Shown: piece after piece, positions 50,449 to 59,118 of the stretch | Layout: every line of letters starts with the position of its first letter | How positions within the stretch are numbered: the first letter of the stretch is position 1 | Source of the DNA: Streptomyces fructofermentans | Lineage (GTDB): Bacteria; Actinomycetota; Actinomycetes; Streptomycetales; Streptomycetaceae | Direction of reading: 5' to 3' | DNA length: 64,000 bases | Assembly (NCBI RefSeq): GCF_014651055.1 | Contig: NZ_BMWD01000005.1 | Location: 326,646 to 390,645, forward strand | The notes under the pieces: model-generated | What the model was told of the DNA's origin: nothing | The model's database searches: none | Seen by the model: only the letters and a program-made list of their open reading frames with translations | Position numbers and translations under genes: made by a program

Positions 50449-52244
50449 GCCGTTCCCGCAAGAAGTCCGCGGCGGAGCAGGACCCGGCCGCGGTGGCGTT
50501 CGCGGCGGGGATGGCGCTGGTCGCCGCCAACCCCGCGCTGGCCGCCGTGGAGGCCACCATCTGCCGGACCGAGGACTGCGCGCTCGCGCCCCGGGAAGGA
50601 CTCGTCGTCGTCTCCTCCAACGGCACGCTGCACGCGCACCCGAAGCGGCGCGCCGCTCCGGGCGCCTGGGCGTGGGCCGTCGCCCACGCGCTGATCCACC
50701 TCGGCTTCGGGCATGTGCCCGCCGCGCGGGAGCACCGGGAGCAGCCCGACCGGTTCGACCTCGCGGCGCGCTGCGTGGTCGTCAACCGCTTCCTCCAGAC
50801 CTTCCCGATCGGGGAGGTCCCCGACGACCTGCCGCTGACCTACCCCCACGGCGACGAGGAGCAACTCGCCGCGCTGTGGCGCCGCGAGGGCATCCCCGCC
50901 GGGTACGAGCGCTGCGGTACGGCGGGCCCCGGCCCCGACCAGTGGCTCCAGGAATGGGGCCGGTGGCAGGGCAGCCCCACGGACTGGCAGCTCGCGTTCG
51001 CGCACGCGCTCACCCGCACGATGTCCACCGCGATGGACCTGGCGGGCGGCCGCCGGGACTCCATGACCGGCGGACCGACCCGGTTGCGGCCCTGGGAGCG
51101 GGCGTTGAGCTGGTTCGTGTCCTCGTACCCCCTGCTCGGCGGCATCGCGGCCGGCATCACGCTCGTGGCGGACGCCGAACTCGCCCGCGCGCACGGGATA
51201 TCCGTGGCCGCCGTCGACGCGGGGGCCGGCGAGATCTACGTGAACCCGCTGCGGCAGCTCGACGACGAGGAGTGGCGTTTCGTGCTCGCGCACGAGATGC
51301 TGCACGCCGCGCTGCGCCACGGCGACCGGCGCGGCCATCGCGACCCGTACCTCTTCAACATCGCCTGCGACTACGTCGTCAACGGCTGGCTGGTGGGGAT
51401 GCACGTCGGATCGATGCCCGAAGGGGTGCTGTACGACCCGGCGCTGGTCGACCTCTCGGCCGAGGAGGTCTACGACCGCATCTCCACCGACCTGCGCCGC
51501 ATGCGCCGGCTCGCCACCCTGCGGGGCAGGGGCGTCGGGGACATCCTCGGCGGCCCGCTGCGTGAGCCCCGCGACGTCGTGGACCTCGACGAGTTCTACC
51601 GCCGGGGACTGGGCCGGGGCCTCGACCTGCACGAGCGGCAGGAGCGCGGCTTCCTGCCCGGCGGGCTCGTCGAGGAGATCCGCGCGCTCAGCCAGCCGCC
51701 GCTGCCCTGGGACGCCCGACTGGCCCGCTGGTTCGACGAGTTCGTCCCCCGGCCCGAGCCGGTCCGGTCGTACGCCCGGCCGTCCCGCCGGCAGGCCGCC
51801 ACCCCCGACATCCCGCGCGCGGGCCGCCACTTCCCGCCCGAGGAGGTCGCGCGCTGCACCTTCGGGGTCGTGCTCGACACCTCCGGCTCCATGGACCGCA
51901 CCCTGCTCGGCAAGGCCCTGGGCGCCATCGCCTCGTACGCCGGCGCCCGCGACGTCCCGGCGGCACGCGTGGTCTTCTGCGACGCGGCCCCGCACGACGC
52001 GGGCTTCGTTCCGGTCGCGGACATCGCCGGGCGAGTGCGGGTGCACGGCCGCGGCGGCACGGTCCTGCAACCGGGCGTCGACCTGCTGCTGCGGGCCGAG
52101 GACTTCCCGCCCGGCGCGCCGGTCCTGATCATCACGGACGGTCACTGCGACGTGCTGCGCGTCCGGCGGGAGCACGCGTATCTGGTCCCGCAGGGGGCGA
52201 GCCTGCCGTTCACGCCCCGGGGCCCGGTCTTCCGGGTGCGCTGA
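50445..52244 (+). CDS. Zincin-like and VWA domain protein paired with MoxR (DUF2201-like)
   Basis: A 599-residue protein. A metallopeptidase-like region has 'AHEMLHAALRHGD' (His283, Glu284, His287). A C-terminal VWA-like domain has the MIDAS motif 'VLDTSGSMD' (Asp478) and the final 'VLIITDGHCDVL' strand. An earlier segment, 'AHALIHLGFGH' (residues ~80-90), looks like a degenerate copy of the zincin helix with Glu replaced by Ala. The ATPase encoded upstream probably acts on or through the MIDAS site. GTGA overlap links the two. Substrate unknown. Confidence 0.87.
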   Translation: MSRSRKKSAAEQDPAAVAFAAGMALVAANPALAAVEATICRTEDCALAPREGLVVVSSNGTLHAHPKRRAAPGAWAWAVAHALIHLGFGHVPAAREHREQPDRFDLAARCVVVNRFLQTFPIGEVPDDLPLTYPHGDEEQLAALWRREGIPAGYERCGTAGPGPDQWLQEWGRWQGSPTDWQLAFAHALTRTMSTAMDLAGGRRDSMTGGPTRLRPWERALSWFVSSYPLLGGIAAGITLVADAELARAHGISVAAVDAGAGEIYVNPLRQLDDEEWRFVLAHEMLHAALRHGDRRGHRDPYLFNIACDYVVNGWLVGMHVGSMPEGVLYDPALVDLSAEEVYDRISTDLRRMRRLATLRGRGVGDILGGPLREPRDVVDLDEFYRRGLGRGLDLHERQERGFLPGGLVEEIRALSQPPLPWDARLARWFDEFVPRPEPVRSYARPSRRQAATPDIPRAGRHFPPEEVARCTFGVVLDTSGSMDRTLLGKALGAIASYAGARDVPAARVVFCDAAPHDAGFVPVADIAGRVRVHGRGGTVLQPGVDLLLRAEDFPPGAPVLIITDGHCDVLRVRREHAYLVPQGASLPFTPRGPVFRVR

Positions 52245-52278
52245 GCACGGGGCGCCGGCCCGGGCCGCCGAATCGCGG

Positions 52279-52319
52279 ACACCCGGGCCCGATCGGCTGG
52301 GTGCATCGGGCCCGGGTGT
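52279..52319 (+). terminator. 15-bp hairpin terminator after the MoxR-VWA pair
   Basis: ACACCCGGGCCCGAT (52279-52293) pairs perfectly with 52305-52319 around an 11-base loop, 35 bases after the stop of the VWA gene and before osmC. Confidence 0.8.
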
Positions 52320-52375
52320 GATCGGATGGCGGGCAGGAACCCCCGGCAAGGGGACCCCATGTGAAAGGAAGAACT

Positions 52376-52804
52376 GTGGCCACCACGCGCTCCGCACACA
52401 CTGTCTGGGAAGGCAACCTCCTCGACGGCAAGGGAGTCATCTCGTTCGACTCCTCCGGCAGCATCCAGGAGCAGCCCGTGACCTGGGCGTCGCGCTCCCA
52501 GGACGCGAACGGAAAGACCAGCCCCGAGGAGCTGATCGCCGCCGCCCACTCCAGCTGCTTCTCCATGGCGTTCTCGCACGCCCTCGCCGGCGCGGGCACC
52601 CCGCCCACCAGGCTGACGACCTCGGCCGACGTCAGTTTCCAGCCGGGTGAGGGCATCACCGGCATCCACCTGACGGTCGAGGGCACGGTGCCGGGCATCG
52701 ACGCGGACGCCTTCGCCGCCGCGGCCGAGGACGCCAAGAAGAACTGCCCGGTCAGCCAGGCACTCACCGGTACGACGATCACGCTGACGGCGAAGCTCGC
52801 CTGA
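52376..52804 (+). CDS. OsmC-family peroxiredoxin
   Basis: A 142-residue OsmC/Ohr-fold protein with both redox cysteines: Cys61 in 'AAAHSSCFSMAFS' and Cys124 in 'AKKNCPVSQAL', and Glu52 in 'TSPEELIAAA'. It should reduce organic hydroperoxides as a dimer, using thiols or dihydrolipoamide. GTG start preferred over the GTG 15 bases upstream because AAGGAAG lies about 5 bases before it. Terminators on both sides make it a single-gene unit. Confidence 0.92.
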   Translation: MATTRSAHTVWEGNLLDGKGVISFDSSGSIQEQPVTWASRSQDANGKTSPEELIAAAHSSCFSMAFSHALAGAGTPPTRLTTSADVSFQPGEGITGIHLTVEGTVPGIDADAFAAAAEDAKKNCPVSQALTGTTITLTAKLA

Positions 52805-52845
52805 CGGCCGTCGGGCCCTTCCGTACGCAGCTTCCGTGCATACGC

Positions 52846-52880
52846 CGATGCCGCGTCCACCGTCGGGGGACGCGGCATCG
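52846..52880 (+). terminator. 13-bp hairpin terminator after osmC
   Basis: CGATGCCGCGTCC (52846-52858) pairs exactly with 52868-52880 around a 9-base loop, 41 bases after the osmC stop and before the dnaK promoter. Confidence 0.8.
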
Positions 52881-52912
52881 TCATGTCCCGGACTCCCGGG
52901 TGTGGGCGCCCC

Positions 52913-52942
52913 ATTGACAAGACGTCACTCAAGTTTTGTGAT
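52913..52942 (+). promoter_or_regulatory. dnaK promoter with HAIR-like HspR site
   Basis: TTGACA (52914-52919) is a perfect -35, with TGTGAT (52937-52942) 17 bases on as the -10. ACTCAAG (52927-52933) is an exact right half of the HAIR element (CTTGAGT-N7-ACTCAAG); the left position, 52913-52919, matches only 4 of 7. It implies HspR-type heat-shock repression, or binding weaker than at a full HAIR. Confidence 0.6.
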
Positions 52943-52977
52943 GGAACGCGGGCAGGCCCGGGCGGAAGGGGACGGAC

Positions 52978-54960
52978 ATGGCACGTGCGGTCGGGATCGA
53001 TCTGGGTACCACCAACTCGGTGGTGGCCGTTTTGGAGGGGGGCGAGCCGACGGTCGTCGCCAACGCCGAGGGCGCGCGCACGACTCCGTCGGTGGTGGCC
53101 TTCGCGAAGAACGGCGAGGTCCTCGTCGGCGAGGTCGCCAAACGGCAGGCCGTCACCAACGTCGACCGCACCGCGCGGTCCGTCAAACGCCACATGGGCG
53201 ACCCGGGTTGGCGCTTTCCCGGGGAGGGGGACGTCGACGGCACGCGCTACCGGGCGCAGGAACTCTCCGCACGGGTGCTGCAGAAGCTGAAGCGCGACGC
53301 GGAGGCGTATCTCGGCGAGGACGTCACGGACGCCGTGATCACCGTGCCCGCCCACTTCGACGACACCCAGCGCCAGGCCACCAAGGAGGCCGGCGAGATC
53401 GCGGGACTCAACGTCCTGCGGATCATCAACGAGCCCACGGCCGCGGCGCTCGCCTACGGGCTCGACCGCGGCGAGGAGCAGACCGTCCTCGTCTTCGACC
53501 TGGGAGGCGGGACGTTCGACGTCTCCCTCCTGGAGATCGGCGACGGCGTCATCGAGGTCAAGGCCACCAACGGCGACACCCAACTCGGCGGCGACGACTG
53601 GGACAACCGGGTCGTCGAGCATCTCGCCCAGCGCTTCAAGGCCGCGCACGGCATCGACCTCGGACGGGACCGGATGGCGGTCCAACGGCTTCGCGAGGGC
53701 GCTGAGAAGGCCAAGATCGAGCTGTCCTCGTCCACGGAGACGACCGTCAACCTGCCCTACGTCACCGCGTCGGCGGACGGCCCGCTGCACCTGGACGAGA
53801 AGCTGACGCGCGCCCAGTTCCAGGAGCTGACGGCCGATCTGCTCGACCGCTGCAAGGCGCCCTTCCACCAGGCGGTGAAGGACGCCGGGGTCAAGCTGTC
53901 CGCGGTCGACCACGTCATCCTCGTCGGCGGCTCCACCCGGATGCCCGCGGTGACGGACCTGGTGAGGGAGCTCACCGGCCGCGATCCGCACAAGGGGGTC
54001 AACCCGGACGAGGTCGTGGCGCTCGGCGCCGCGCTCCAGGCCGGGGTCATCCGCGGCGACGTCAAGGACGTCCTGCTCCTCGACGTCACTCCGCTGTCCC
54101 TGGGCATCGAGACCAAGGGCGGCATCATGACCACCCTGATCGAGCGCAACACCACCATTCCCACGCGGCGTTCGGAGATCTTCACGACGGCGACGGACAA
54201 CCAGCCCTCCGTCGGCATCCAGGTCTTCCAGGGCGAACGGGAGATCGCCGCGTACAACAAGAAACTGGGCGTCTTCGACCTCACCGGGCTGCCGCCCGCG
54301 CCGCGCGGACTGCCGCAGATCGAGGTCGCCTTCGACATCGACGCCAACGGGATCATGCACGTCTCGGCGAGGGACCTGGCCACCGGCCGAGAGCAGAAGA
54401 TGACCGTCACGGGCGGTTCGGCGCTCTCGAAGTCCGACATCGACCGCATGATGCGCGAGGCCGAGCAGTACGCGGAGGAGGACCACAGGCGCCGCGAGGC
54501 CGCAGACACCCGCAACCAGGCCGAGCAACTCGTCTACCAGACCGAGAAGTTCCTCCGGGAGAACGACGAGCGGGTGCCCGCCGACATCAAGGCCGAGGTC
54601 GAGTCGTCGATCGCCGAGCTGAAGGAGCTGCTGGCCGACCGGGACGGCGTCGACACGGGCACCCTCCGCAGGGGGGTCGAGAAACTCGCCACCGTCAGCC
54701 AGAAGGTGGGACAGGCGATGTACGCGCAGGCACAGCAGTCGCCCCCGCAGGACCGGCCCGGCGCCGAGCAGGCCGCGCCCCCGGACGAGGACGGCGTGGT
54801 CGACGCCGAGATCGTGGACGACGAGCGGGAGGCCGCGGACGGACGCCGTTCCGCCGCGGACGGGGACGGCGGCCGGCGGGCGGAGGACGGCCCGCGGGCG
54901 GAGGACGGCCGGGGTGCCGGGGGAGAACACGACGGGGGCACGGGGGGCGGACCCGCCTGA
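52978..54960 (+). CDS. dnaK: DnaK (Hsp70) chaperone, stand-alone paralogue
   Basis: A 660-residue Hsp70. The nucleotide-binding domain opens '[19 protein letters not shown]' and has '[19 protein letters not shown]' and '[12 protein letters not shown]'. The substrate domain starts near 380 ('[14 protein letters not shown]'). The C-terminal ~80 residues are an Asp/Arg/Gly-rich tail longer than usual. No grpE, dnaJ or hspR follows, unlike the main Streptomyces dnaK operon, so this is a second copy with separate control. A HAIR-like element lies over its promoter. Confidence 0.93.
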   Translation: MARAVGIDLGTTNSVVAVLEGGEPTVVANAEGARTTPSVVAFAKNGEVLVGEVAKRQAVTNVDRTARSVKRHMGDPGWRFPGEGDVDGTRYRAQELSARVLQKLKRDAEAYLGEDVTDAVITVPAHFDDTQRQATKEAGEIAGLNVLRIINEPTAAALAYGLDRGEEQTVLVFDLGGGTFDVSLLEIGDGVIEVKATNGDTQLGGDDWDNRVVEHLAQRFKAAHGIDLGRDRMAVQRLREGAEKAKIELSSSTETTVNLPYVTASADGPLHLDEKLTRAQFQELTADLLDRCKAPFHQAVKDAGVKLSAVDHVILVGGSTRMPAVTDLVRELTGRDPHKGVNPDEVVALGAALQAGVIRGDVKDVLLLDVTPLSLGIETKGGIMTTLIERNTTIPTRRSEIFTTATDNQPSVGIQVFQGEREIAAYNKKLGVFDLTGLPPAPRGLPQIEVAFDIDANGIMHVSARDLATGREQKMTVTGGSALSKSDIDRMMREAEQYAEEDHRRREAADTRNQAEQLVYQTEKFLRENDERVPADIKAEVESSIAELKELLADRDGVDTGTLRRGVEKLATVSQKVGQAMYAQAQQSPPQDRPGAEQAAPPDEDGVVDAEIVDDEREAADGRRSAADGDGGRRAEDGPRAEDGRGAGGEHDGGTGGGPA

Positions 54961-55031
54961 CCCGCCCCCGCGACCGGCCCACGGCTCGGAGTGGCTCCCG
55001 CGCCCCGGACTGCCGTCCGCCCGGGGCCCGT

Positions 55032-55895
55032 TCAGAAGTCGGCCCGGCGCTCCCGGATCATCTCCTCGGTGCGCCGGGCGGACGCGGCACCGGTCGTCAT
55101 GTGGTCCAGCACCTCCAGGTGCGCGGCGACCTCCCTGCGGGAGTCGAGGTACAGCGCCCCCGTCAGGTACTCCGTGTACACCATGTCCGGCAGCTCCGGC
55201 TCGGCGAAGCGGAACAGCACGAAGGGCGCGTACGTCCCCGGGTGGGGACCTGAGGCGAACTCCGCGATCTGCAGGGTGATGTGGTCGTGGCGGACCATCT
55301 CCAGGAGGTGGTCGAGCTGTTCCGCCATCACCTCGGAACGGATGCTCACCGGTCTCTGCAGGACCGTCTCCTCCATGATCACCCACAGGTGCGGCGGGGC
55401 GGCCCCGGTCAGCAGGTCCTGGCGGGCGAGCCGCAGCGACACATGGCGCTCGATCTCCTCGGGTCCCGTCTGGCCCACCGTGCCGGCCTCCAGGACCGCA
55501 CGCGCGTACGCCTCGGTCTGCAGCAGCCCCGGCACGAAGTGCGGCTCGTACGACCGGATGAGGGACGCCGCCCCCTCCAGGCTCACGTACAGGCTGAACC
55601 AGTCCGGCAGCACGTCGTGGAAACGCTGCCACCAGCCGGGCTCGTTCGCCTCCTCGGCGAGCCTCACGAACGCGGCGATCTCGTCGTCGGGCACCCCGTA
55701 GGTCGACAGCAGCACCTGCACGTACGGGATCTTCAGGGAGACCTCGGCCATCTCCATGCGGCGGACGGTCGCGCCCGCGACGCGCAGGATCCGCGCGGCC
55801 TCGTCCCGCTTCAGGCCGGAGGCCTCCCGCAACTCCTGGAGCCGTCTCCCCAGTACCACCTGCCCCACGGTCGGCGCAGGACGTCTTTCACTCAC
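55032..55895 (-). CDS. Helix-turn-helix regulator with DUF5753 (Scr1-like) domain
   Basis: A 287-residue protein. An XRE-type HTH spans ~10-65 ('LGRRLQELREASGLKRDEAA', 'RMEMAEVSLKI'), followed by the DUF5753 effector domain ('SYEPHFVPGLLQTEAYARAV', 'LWVIMEETVLQRPV'). Such proteins usually have a small DUF397 partner; none is adjacent here. The GTG at 55895 has GGGGAGG 6 bases before it, better than the ATG 15 bases upstream. Confidence 0.87.
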   Translation of the reverse strand: MSERRPAPTVGQVVLGRRLQELREASGLKRDEAARILRVAGATVRRMEMAEVSLKIPYVQVLLSTYGVPDDEIAAFVRLAEEANEPGWWQRFHDVLPDWFSLYVSLEGAASLIRSYEPHFVPGLLQTEAYARAVLEAGTVGQTGPEEIERHVSLRLARQDLLTGAAPPHLWVIMEETVLQRPVSIRSEVMAEQLDHLLEMVRHDHITLQIAEFASGPHPGTYAPFVLFRFAEPELPDMVYTEYLTGALYLDSRREVAAHLEVLDHMTTGAASARRTEEMIRERRADF

Positions 55896-56001
55896 GAGAC
55901 GCCTCCCCATGCGCCGGGCATGGCGAGAAGTGTGCCATGTCCCCGCCGAACCCTCACGTGATCCACAATTCTCCACGCGGCGGGTGTCGGCCTCGGCGGC
56001 T

Positions 56002-56829
56002 TCAGGACAGCAGCGAACGAAGGTACTTGGCCGTCGCCGGGTCGGCCGGCAGCAGCGTCTCGACGGCCAGCTCGGAGACCGTCACGTCCATCGGGGTGTT
56101 GAACGTGGAGATCGACGACACGAACGACAGGACCAGACCGTCGTGCTCGATCCGCAGAGGCAGCGCGAAGTGCGGTACGCGGGCGTCCTGTTCGTCCTCG
56201 CCGCTCTCCGGGACGTCGTACGGGTACGCCGCGACCTCCTCGTACAGCGCCCGCAGCGGGGCCGAGCGGCGCAGCGCGATGTCGCGCTCCATCTGGGCCA
56301 GCAGATGTCCGCGCCACGCGCGCAGGTTGCGGATCCTCGGCGCGAGCCCCTCCGGATGCAGCGTCAGCCGCATCGCGTTGAGCGGCGGCACGAGCAGGTG
56401 CTCGGGCACACCGTCGAGCAGCATCGTGATCCCGCGGTTCGCGGCGACCACGGAGTACGTGGCGTCCACCACCAGCGCCGGATAGGGCTCGTAGCCCCTG
56501 ATCAGCCGCTCCACGCCCTCGCGCAGCGCCTCCAGGGCCGGGTCGTCGAGCGGGGTCTCGGGATAGCGGGGTGCGTAACCGGCGGCCAGGAGCAGCGAGT
56601 TGCGGTCCCGGACCGGCACGTCCAGGTGCTCGGCCAGCCGGAGCACCATGTCCTCGCTCGGCCGGGAGCGGCCCGTCTCGACGAAGCTGATGTGCCGTGC
56701 GGAGGACCCTGCCCGCAGTGCCAGCTCCAGTTGGCTGACCCGGCGCCGCTCCCGCCAGCCGCGCAGCAGCGGACCCACTCCCGGTACGCCGTCGTCGGCG
56801 GACGCTGTCCCGGGCGCGGCGGTCGTCAT
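56002..56829 (-). CDS. XRE-family regulator with MmyB-like ligand-binding domain
   Basis: A 275-residue regulator. The HTH is at ~22-80 ('RRRVSQLELALRAGSSARHI', 'ETGRSRPSEDMVLRLAEHL') and the C-terminal domain is of the MmyB type ('IRGYEPYPALVVDATYSVVA', 'NAMRLTLHPEGLAPRIRNL'), thought to bind a fatty-acid-like ligand. ATG at 56829; divergent from the pterin dehydratase gene, so it may control that promoter. Confidence 0.88.
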   Translation of the reverse strand: MTTAAPGTASADDGVPGVGPLLRGWRERRRVSQLELALRAGSSARHISFVETGRSRPSEDMVLRLAEHLDVPVRDRNSLLLAAGYAPRYPETPLDDPALEALREGVERLIRGYEPYPALVVDATYSVVAANRGITMLLDGVPEHLLVPPLNAMRLTLHPEGLAPRIRNLRAWRGHLLAQMERDIALRRSAPLRALYEEVAAYPYDVPESGEDEQDARVPHFALPLRIEHDGLVLSFVSSISTFNTPMDVTVSELAVETLLPADPATAKYLRSLLS

Positions 56830-56988
56830 GACCCCGACGTTAGCCGATCGGCGGCCGGCGGGTCGACGGGCCGGACCACGGCCGAATGCGTACCCCGGCG
56901 ACCTTCCGGAGCGTGCCTGACCAGGACCGAAACAGCCGGACTGTGGCACGCTGAGGAGATCCGGACACCACCGAAGGAGCGAGAGACC

Positions 56989-57294
56989 ATGCCCCTCGAA
57001 CCGCTGGCGCAGAAGGAGATCGAGGACCGGCTCGCGGAGCTGCCGGGCTGGTCGCTCGACGGGGACCGGATCGCCCGCTCCTACCGGCTGGGCTCGCACT
57101 TCGCGGCGGCCGCGCTGGTCGTGCACATCGCCCGGGTGCAGGACGAGCTGGACCACCACGCGGACATCACACTGAGTTATCACACCGTCTCGCTCACGGT
57201 GAACACCCACAGTGTGGGCGGAGCCGTCACCCGGCTGGACCTCGACCTGGCGCGACGGGTCGAGGAACTGGCCGCCGGCCACGGCGCCGGCTGA
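56989..57294 (+). CDS. 4a-hydroxytetrahydrobiopterin dehydratase (PCD/DCoH)
   Basis: A 101-residue protein with the family's signature 'LDHHADITLSYHTVSLTVNT', containing the catalytic His pair and third His. The order 'LPGWSLDGDRIARSYRLGSH' before it is also typical. It regenerates tetrahydropterin after aromatic hydroxylase reactions. AAGGAG lies 10 bases before the ATG. The methyltransferase gene follows 8 bases after its stop. Confidence 0.92.
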   Translation: MPLEPLAQKEIEDRLAELPGWSLDGDRIARSYRLGSHFAAAALVVHIARVQDELDHHADITLSYHTVSLTVNTHSVGGAVTRLDLDLARRVEELAAGHGAG

Positions 57295-57302
57295 GCACGC
57301 CG

Positions 57303-58022
57303 GTGTTCGACTACGACGAGGAGGCCGAGCGGTACGACGCGTCCCGGGGCGGCGAGCCCCGCGCCGCCGCGGCCGCCGGCGCCGTGCTCGGACTCCTGCC
57401 CCGCACCGGCGGAGCCCTCCTCGACATCGGCTGCGGCACGGGCATCGTGACGCGCCGGCTTGCCGCAGCGGGACTGCGTGTGACGGGCGCGGACGCGGCG
57501 GGGGGCATGCTGCGGCAGGCCGCGGAACGCACCCCGGGCCGGGTCGTGCTCGCCGACACCCGCCAACTGCCGTTCCCTGACGCATTGTTCGACGCGGTGT
57601 CGGCGGTCTGGCTGCTTCATCTCCTGGACGACGCGGACCGTGTCGTCCAGGAGGCGGCCCGGGTGCTGCGCCCCGGCGGCGTCTTCGTCACGACCGTGGA
57701 CAAGGCTGCCTCGCACGACGTCCGCAGCGACATCGACGCCGTGATGGCGCCGCGCCCGCGCCGCGCCGCACGCGACAGGGCGGACCTCGTGACCGGCTTC
57801 GCCGCCCGGAACGCCCTGGCCCCGGCAGGCCGGGCGTACTTCCGCGGCCGGGGCAGGACCCCCGCCCGGGCCGCCGCCGACGTGCGACGCGGCTGGTACA
57901 CGCTGCTGCCGCCCGGCGCTCCCCTCACGGAGCGGCTCGCGACGCGCCTGGAGCAGCTCCCGGAACAGCACGCGCCGCGCCCCGACCCGCAGTTCGCCCT
58001 GCGCGCGTTCAGGAAGGAGTAG
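57303..58022 (+). CDS. Class I SAM-dependent methyltransferase
   Basis: A 239-residue methyltransferase. Motif I is 'LLDIGCGTGIVTRRLAAAG', then 'VTGADAAGGMLRQA', 'VVLADTRQLPFPDALFD' and 'AARVLRPGGVFVTTVD'. UbiE-like layout, substrate unknown. GTG start 8 bases after the pterin dehydratase stop, with no strong ribosome binding site, suggesting translational coupling. Confidence 0.87.
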   Translation: MFDYDEEAERYDASRGGEPRAAAAAGAVLGLLPRTGGALLDIGCGTGIVTRRLAAAGLRVTGADAAGGMLRQAAERTPGRVVLADTRQLPFPDALFDAVSAVWLLHLLDDADRVVQEAARVLRPGGVFVTTVDKAASHDVRSDIDAVMAPRPRRAARDRADLVTGFAARNALAPAGRAYFRGRGRTPARAAADVRRGWYTLLPPGAPLTERLATRLEQLPEQHAPRPDPQFALRAFRKE

Positions 58023-58051
58023 GCGGCTCCCGGGGGAGGGGCGGCGCGCGT

Positions 58052-58579
58052 TCACACGGCGCGGGGCTCCGGCACCCACCCGTCGCGGCCCGCCGCGCCG
58101 GACGCGGGCCCGACCTCGGGCGGGCGCCGTGTGAAGAGCATGACCCAGTTGGTCAGCCAGGTCGCCCCGCCGTCCACCGAGAACGCCTGCTCCCAGCGTG
58201 CCGTGTCCCGCGAGATCCCCGACCACACGAAGCGCACGCGTACGTCCCGGCCCTCGTGCGTGTCGTCCCCGAGGAACTCGCCCCGCCCGTCCATGAATTC
58301 ACCCGTGACCGGAGGGAACAGCCGTCCGCTGCGCGTACTGGACCAGTACAGCGACCACCGGCCGGTGGCACGGTCGCGCAGGCGCAGGGTCAGCCCCTTC
58401 CACCCCTGCGCGGGCACCGTCATCTCGTCGATGTTCGCGGCCCCGTCGAACAGCCGCCCGCAGCGGCTGGTGGCCCCGAACTCCTCCCAGTCGCTGTCCG
58501 GGTCGAGGAAGCGGGTCCGGCGCCGGTGCGCGACCTCCCACTCGCCGACGAGGAAGTCGAAGTCACCCGGAGCGCTCAT
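58052..58579 (-). CDS. DUF1579-like protein
   Basis: A 175-residue soluble beta-barrel-like protein: 'FDFLVGEWEVAHRRRTRFLD' start, repeating Trp/Gly-rich strands ('GRWSLYWSSTRSGRLFPPVT', 'RVRFVWSGISRDTARWEQAF'). It fits the lipocalin-like DUF1579 group, which has no firm function. Its ATG overlaps the stop of the upstream gene (ATGA). Part of the divergent WYL-controlled unit. Confidence 0.75.
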   Translation of the reverse strand: MSAPGDFDFLVGEWEVAHRRRTRFLDPDSDWEEFGATSRCGRLFDGAANIDEMTVPAQGWKGLTLRLRDRATGRWSLYWSSTRSGRLFPPVTGEFMDGRGEFLGDDTHEGRDVRVRFVWSGISRDTARWEQAFSVDGGATWLTNWVMLFTRRPPEVGPASGAAGRDGWVPEPRAV

Positions 58580-59055
58580 GGGCGGTCCCCCGTCGTGCCG
58601 GCCGGCATCGAGTCGGCCAGGTAGCCGTCGAGATCGGGGGAGTCCGGGCCGAGCATGTGCCGTACCCAGGCGTCGCGTTCGTGGACGATCGGCGGCAGCT
58701 CCCAGACGCAGCCGATCCACGGCAGGTCCGGGGTGACGAAGTGCGCCGGGTTCCGGTCCGGGCAGCCGAGCACGGGCTGCCCGGCCGCCGCTCCCCGGAA
58801 GTGCAGGACGTTGTCCCACACCCAGCTGTACGCGTTGAGGTAGGCGCCGCTGTCCCCGCCCCGGTGCAGCACGACGAACGTCGCGGGCGGCGTGCCGTCC
58901 GGCTCGGGGAGCAGCTTCGGCAGGATCGCGTACGCCGCCTCCTGGACGTCGGGCGCGATGCCCGCCGGGTCGGTGGTGACGTGGTAGCGCTTGATCCGCC
59001 GGCCGGCCACCTCCAGGGGCGGCGGCACGGTCAGGAGTTTCTCTTCGAAAGCCAT
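58576..59055 (-). CDS. Conserved protein of unknown function, partner of the WYL regulator
   Basis: A 159-residue soluble protein I cannot place in a named family: 'VAGRRIKRYHVTTDPAGIAP' early, 'LHRGGDSGAYLNAYSWVWDN' in the middle, 'ELPPIVHERDAWVRHML' late. I recall similar proteins next to YafY-type regulators in Streptomyces, suggesting a conserved pair. The first gene of a two-gene unit divergent from the regulator, with an operator between. Confidence 0.75.
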   Translation of the reverse strand: MAFEEKLLTVPPPLEVAGRRIKRYHVTTDPAGIAPDVQEAAYAILPKLLPEPDGTPPATFVVLHRGGDSGAYLNAYSWVWDNVLHFRGAAAGQPVLGCPDRNPAHFVTPDLPWIGCVWELPPIVHERDAWVRHMLGPDSPDLDGYLADSMPAGTTGDRP

Positions 59056-59075
59056 GGCACGACGCTAGGACGCCT

Positions 59076-59098
59076 CCACTGACACCTCCTGTCAGTGG
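59076..59098. promoter_or_regulatory. Palindromic operator between the WYL regulator and its divergent unit
   Basis: CCACTGACA (59076-59084) and TGTCAGTGG (59090-59098) are exact reverse complements with a 5-base spacer. The palindrome sits 21 bases from both divergent start codons and is a likely binding site for the WYL regulator. Confidence 0.7.
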
Positions 59099-59118
59099 TG
59101 GGCTGGCATTCTGGCGCG

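Noticed and set aside
52210..55632. Long leftward open frame antisense to dnaK and osmC
   Set aside because: No ribosome binding site or family motif; it mirrors the codons of clear rightward genes.
58052..58819. A longer start for the DUF1579-like protein
   Set aside because: The extension would overlap its upstream neighbour by 240 bases in another frame; the ATG at 58579 gives the usual ATGA coupling.
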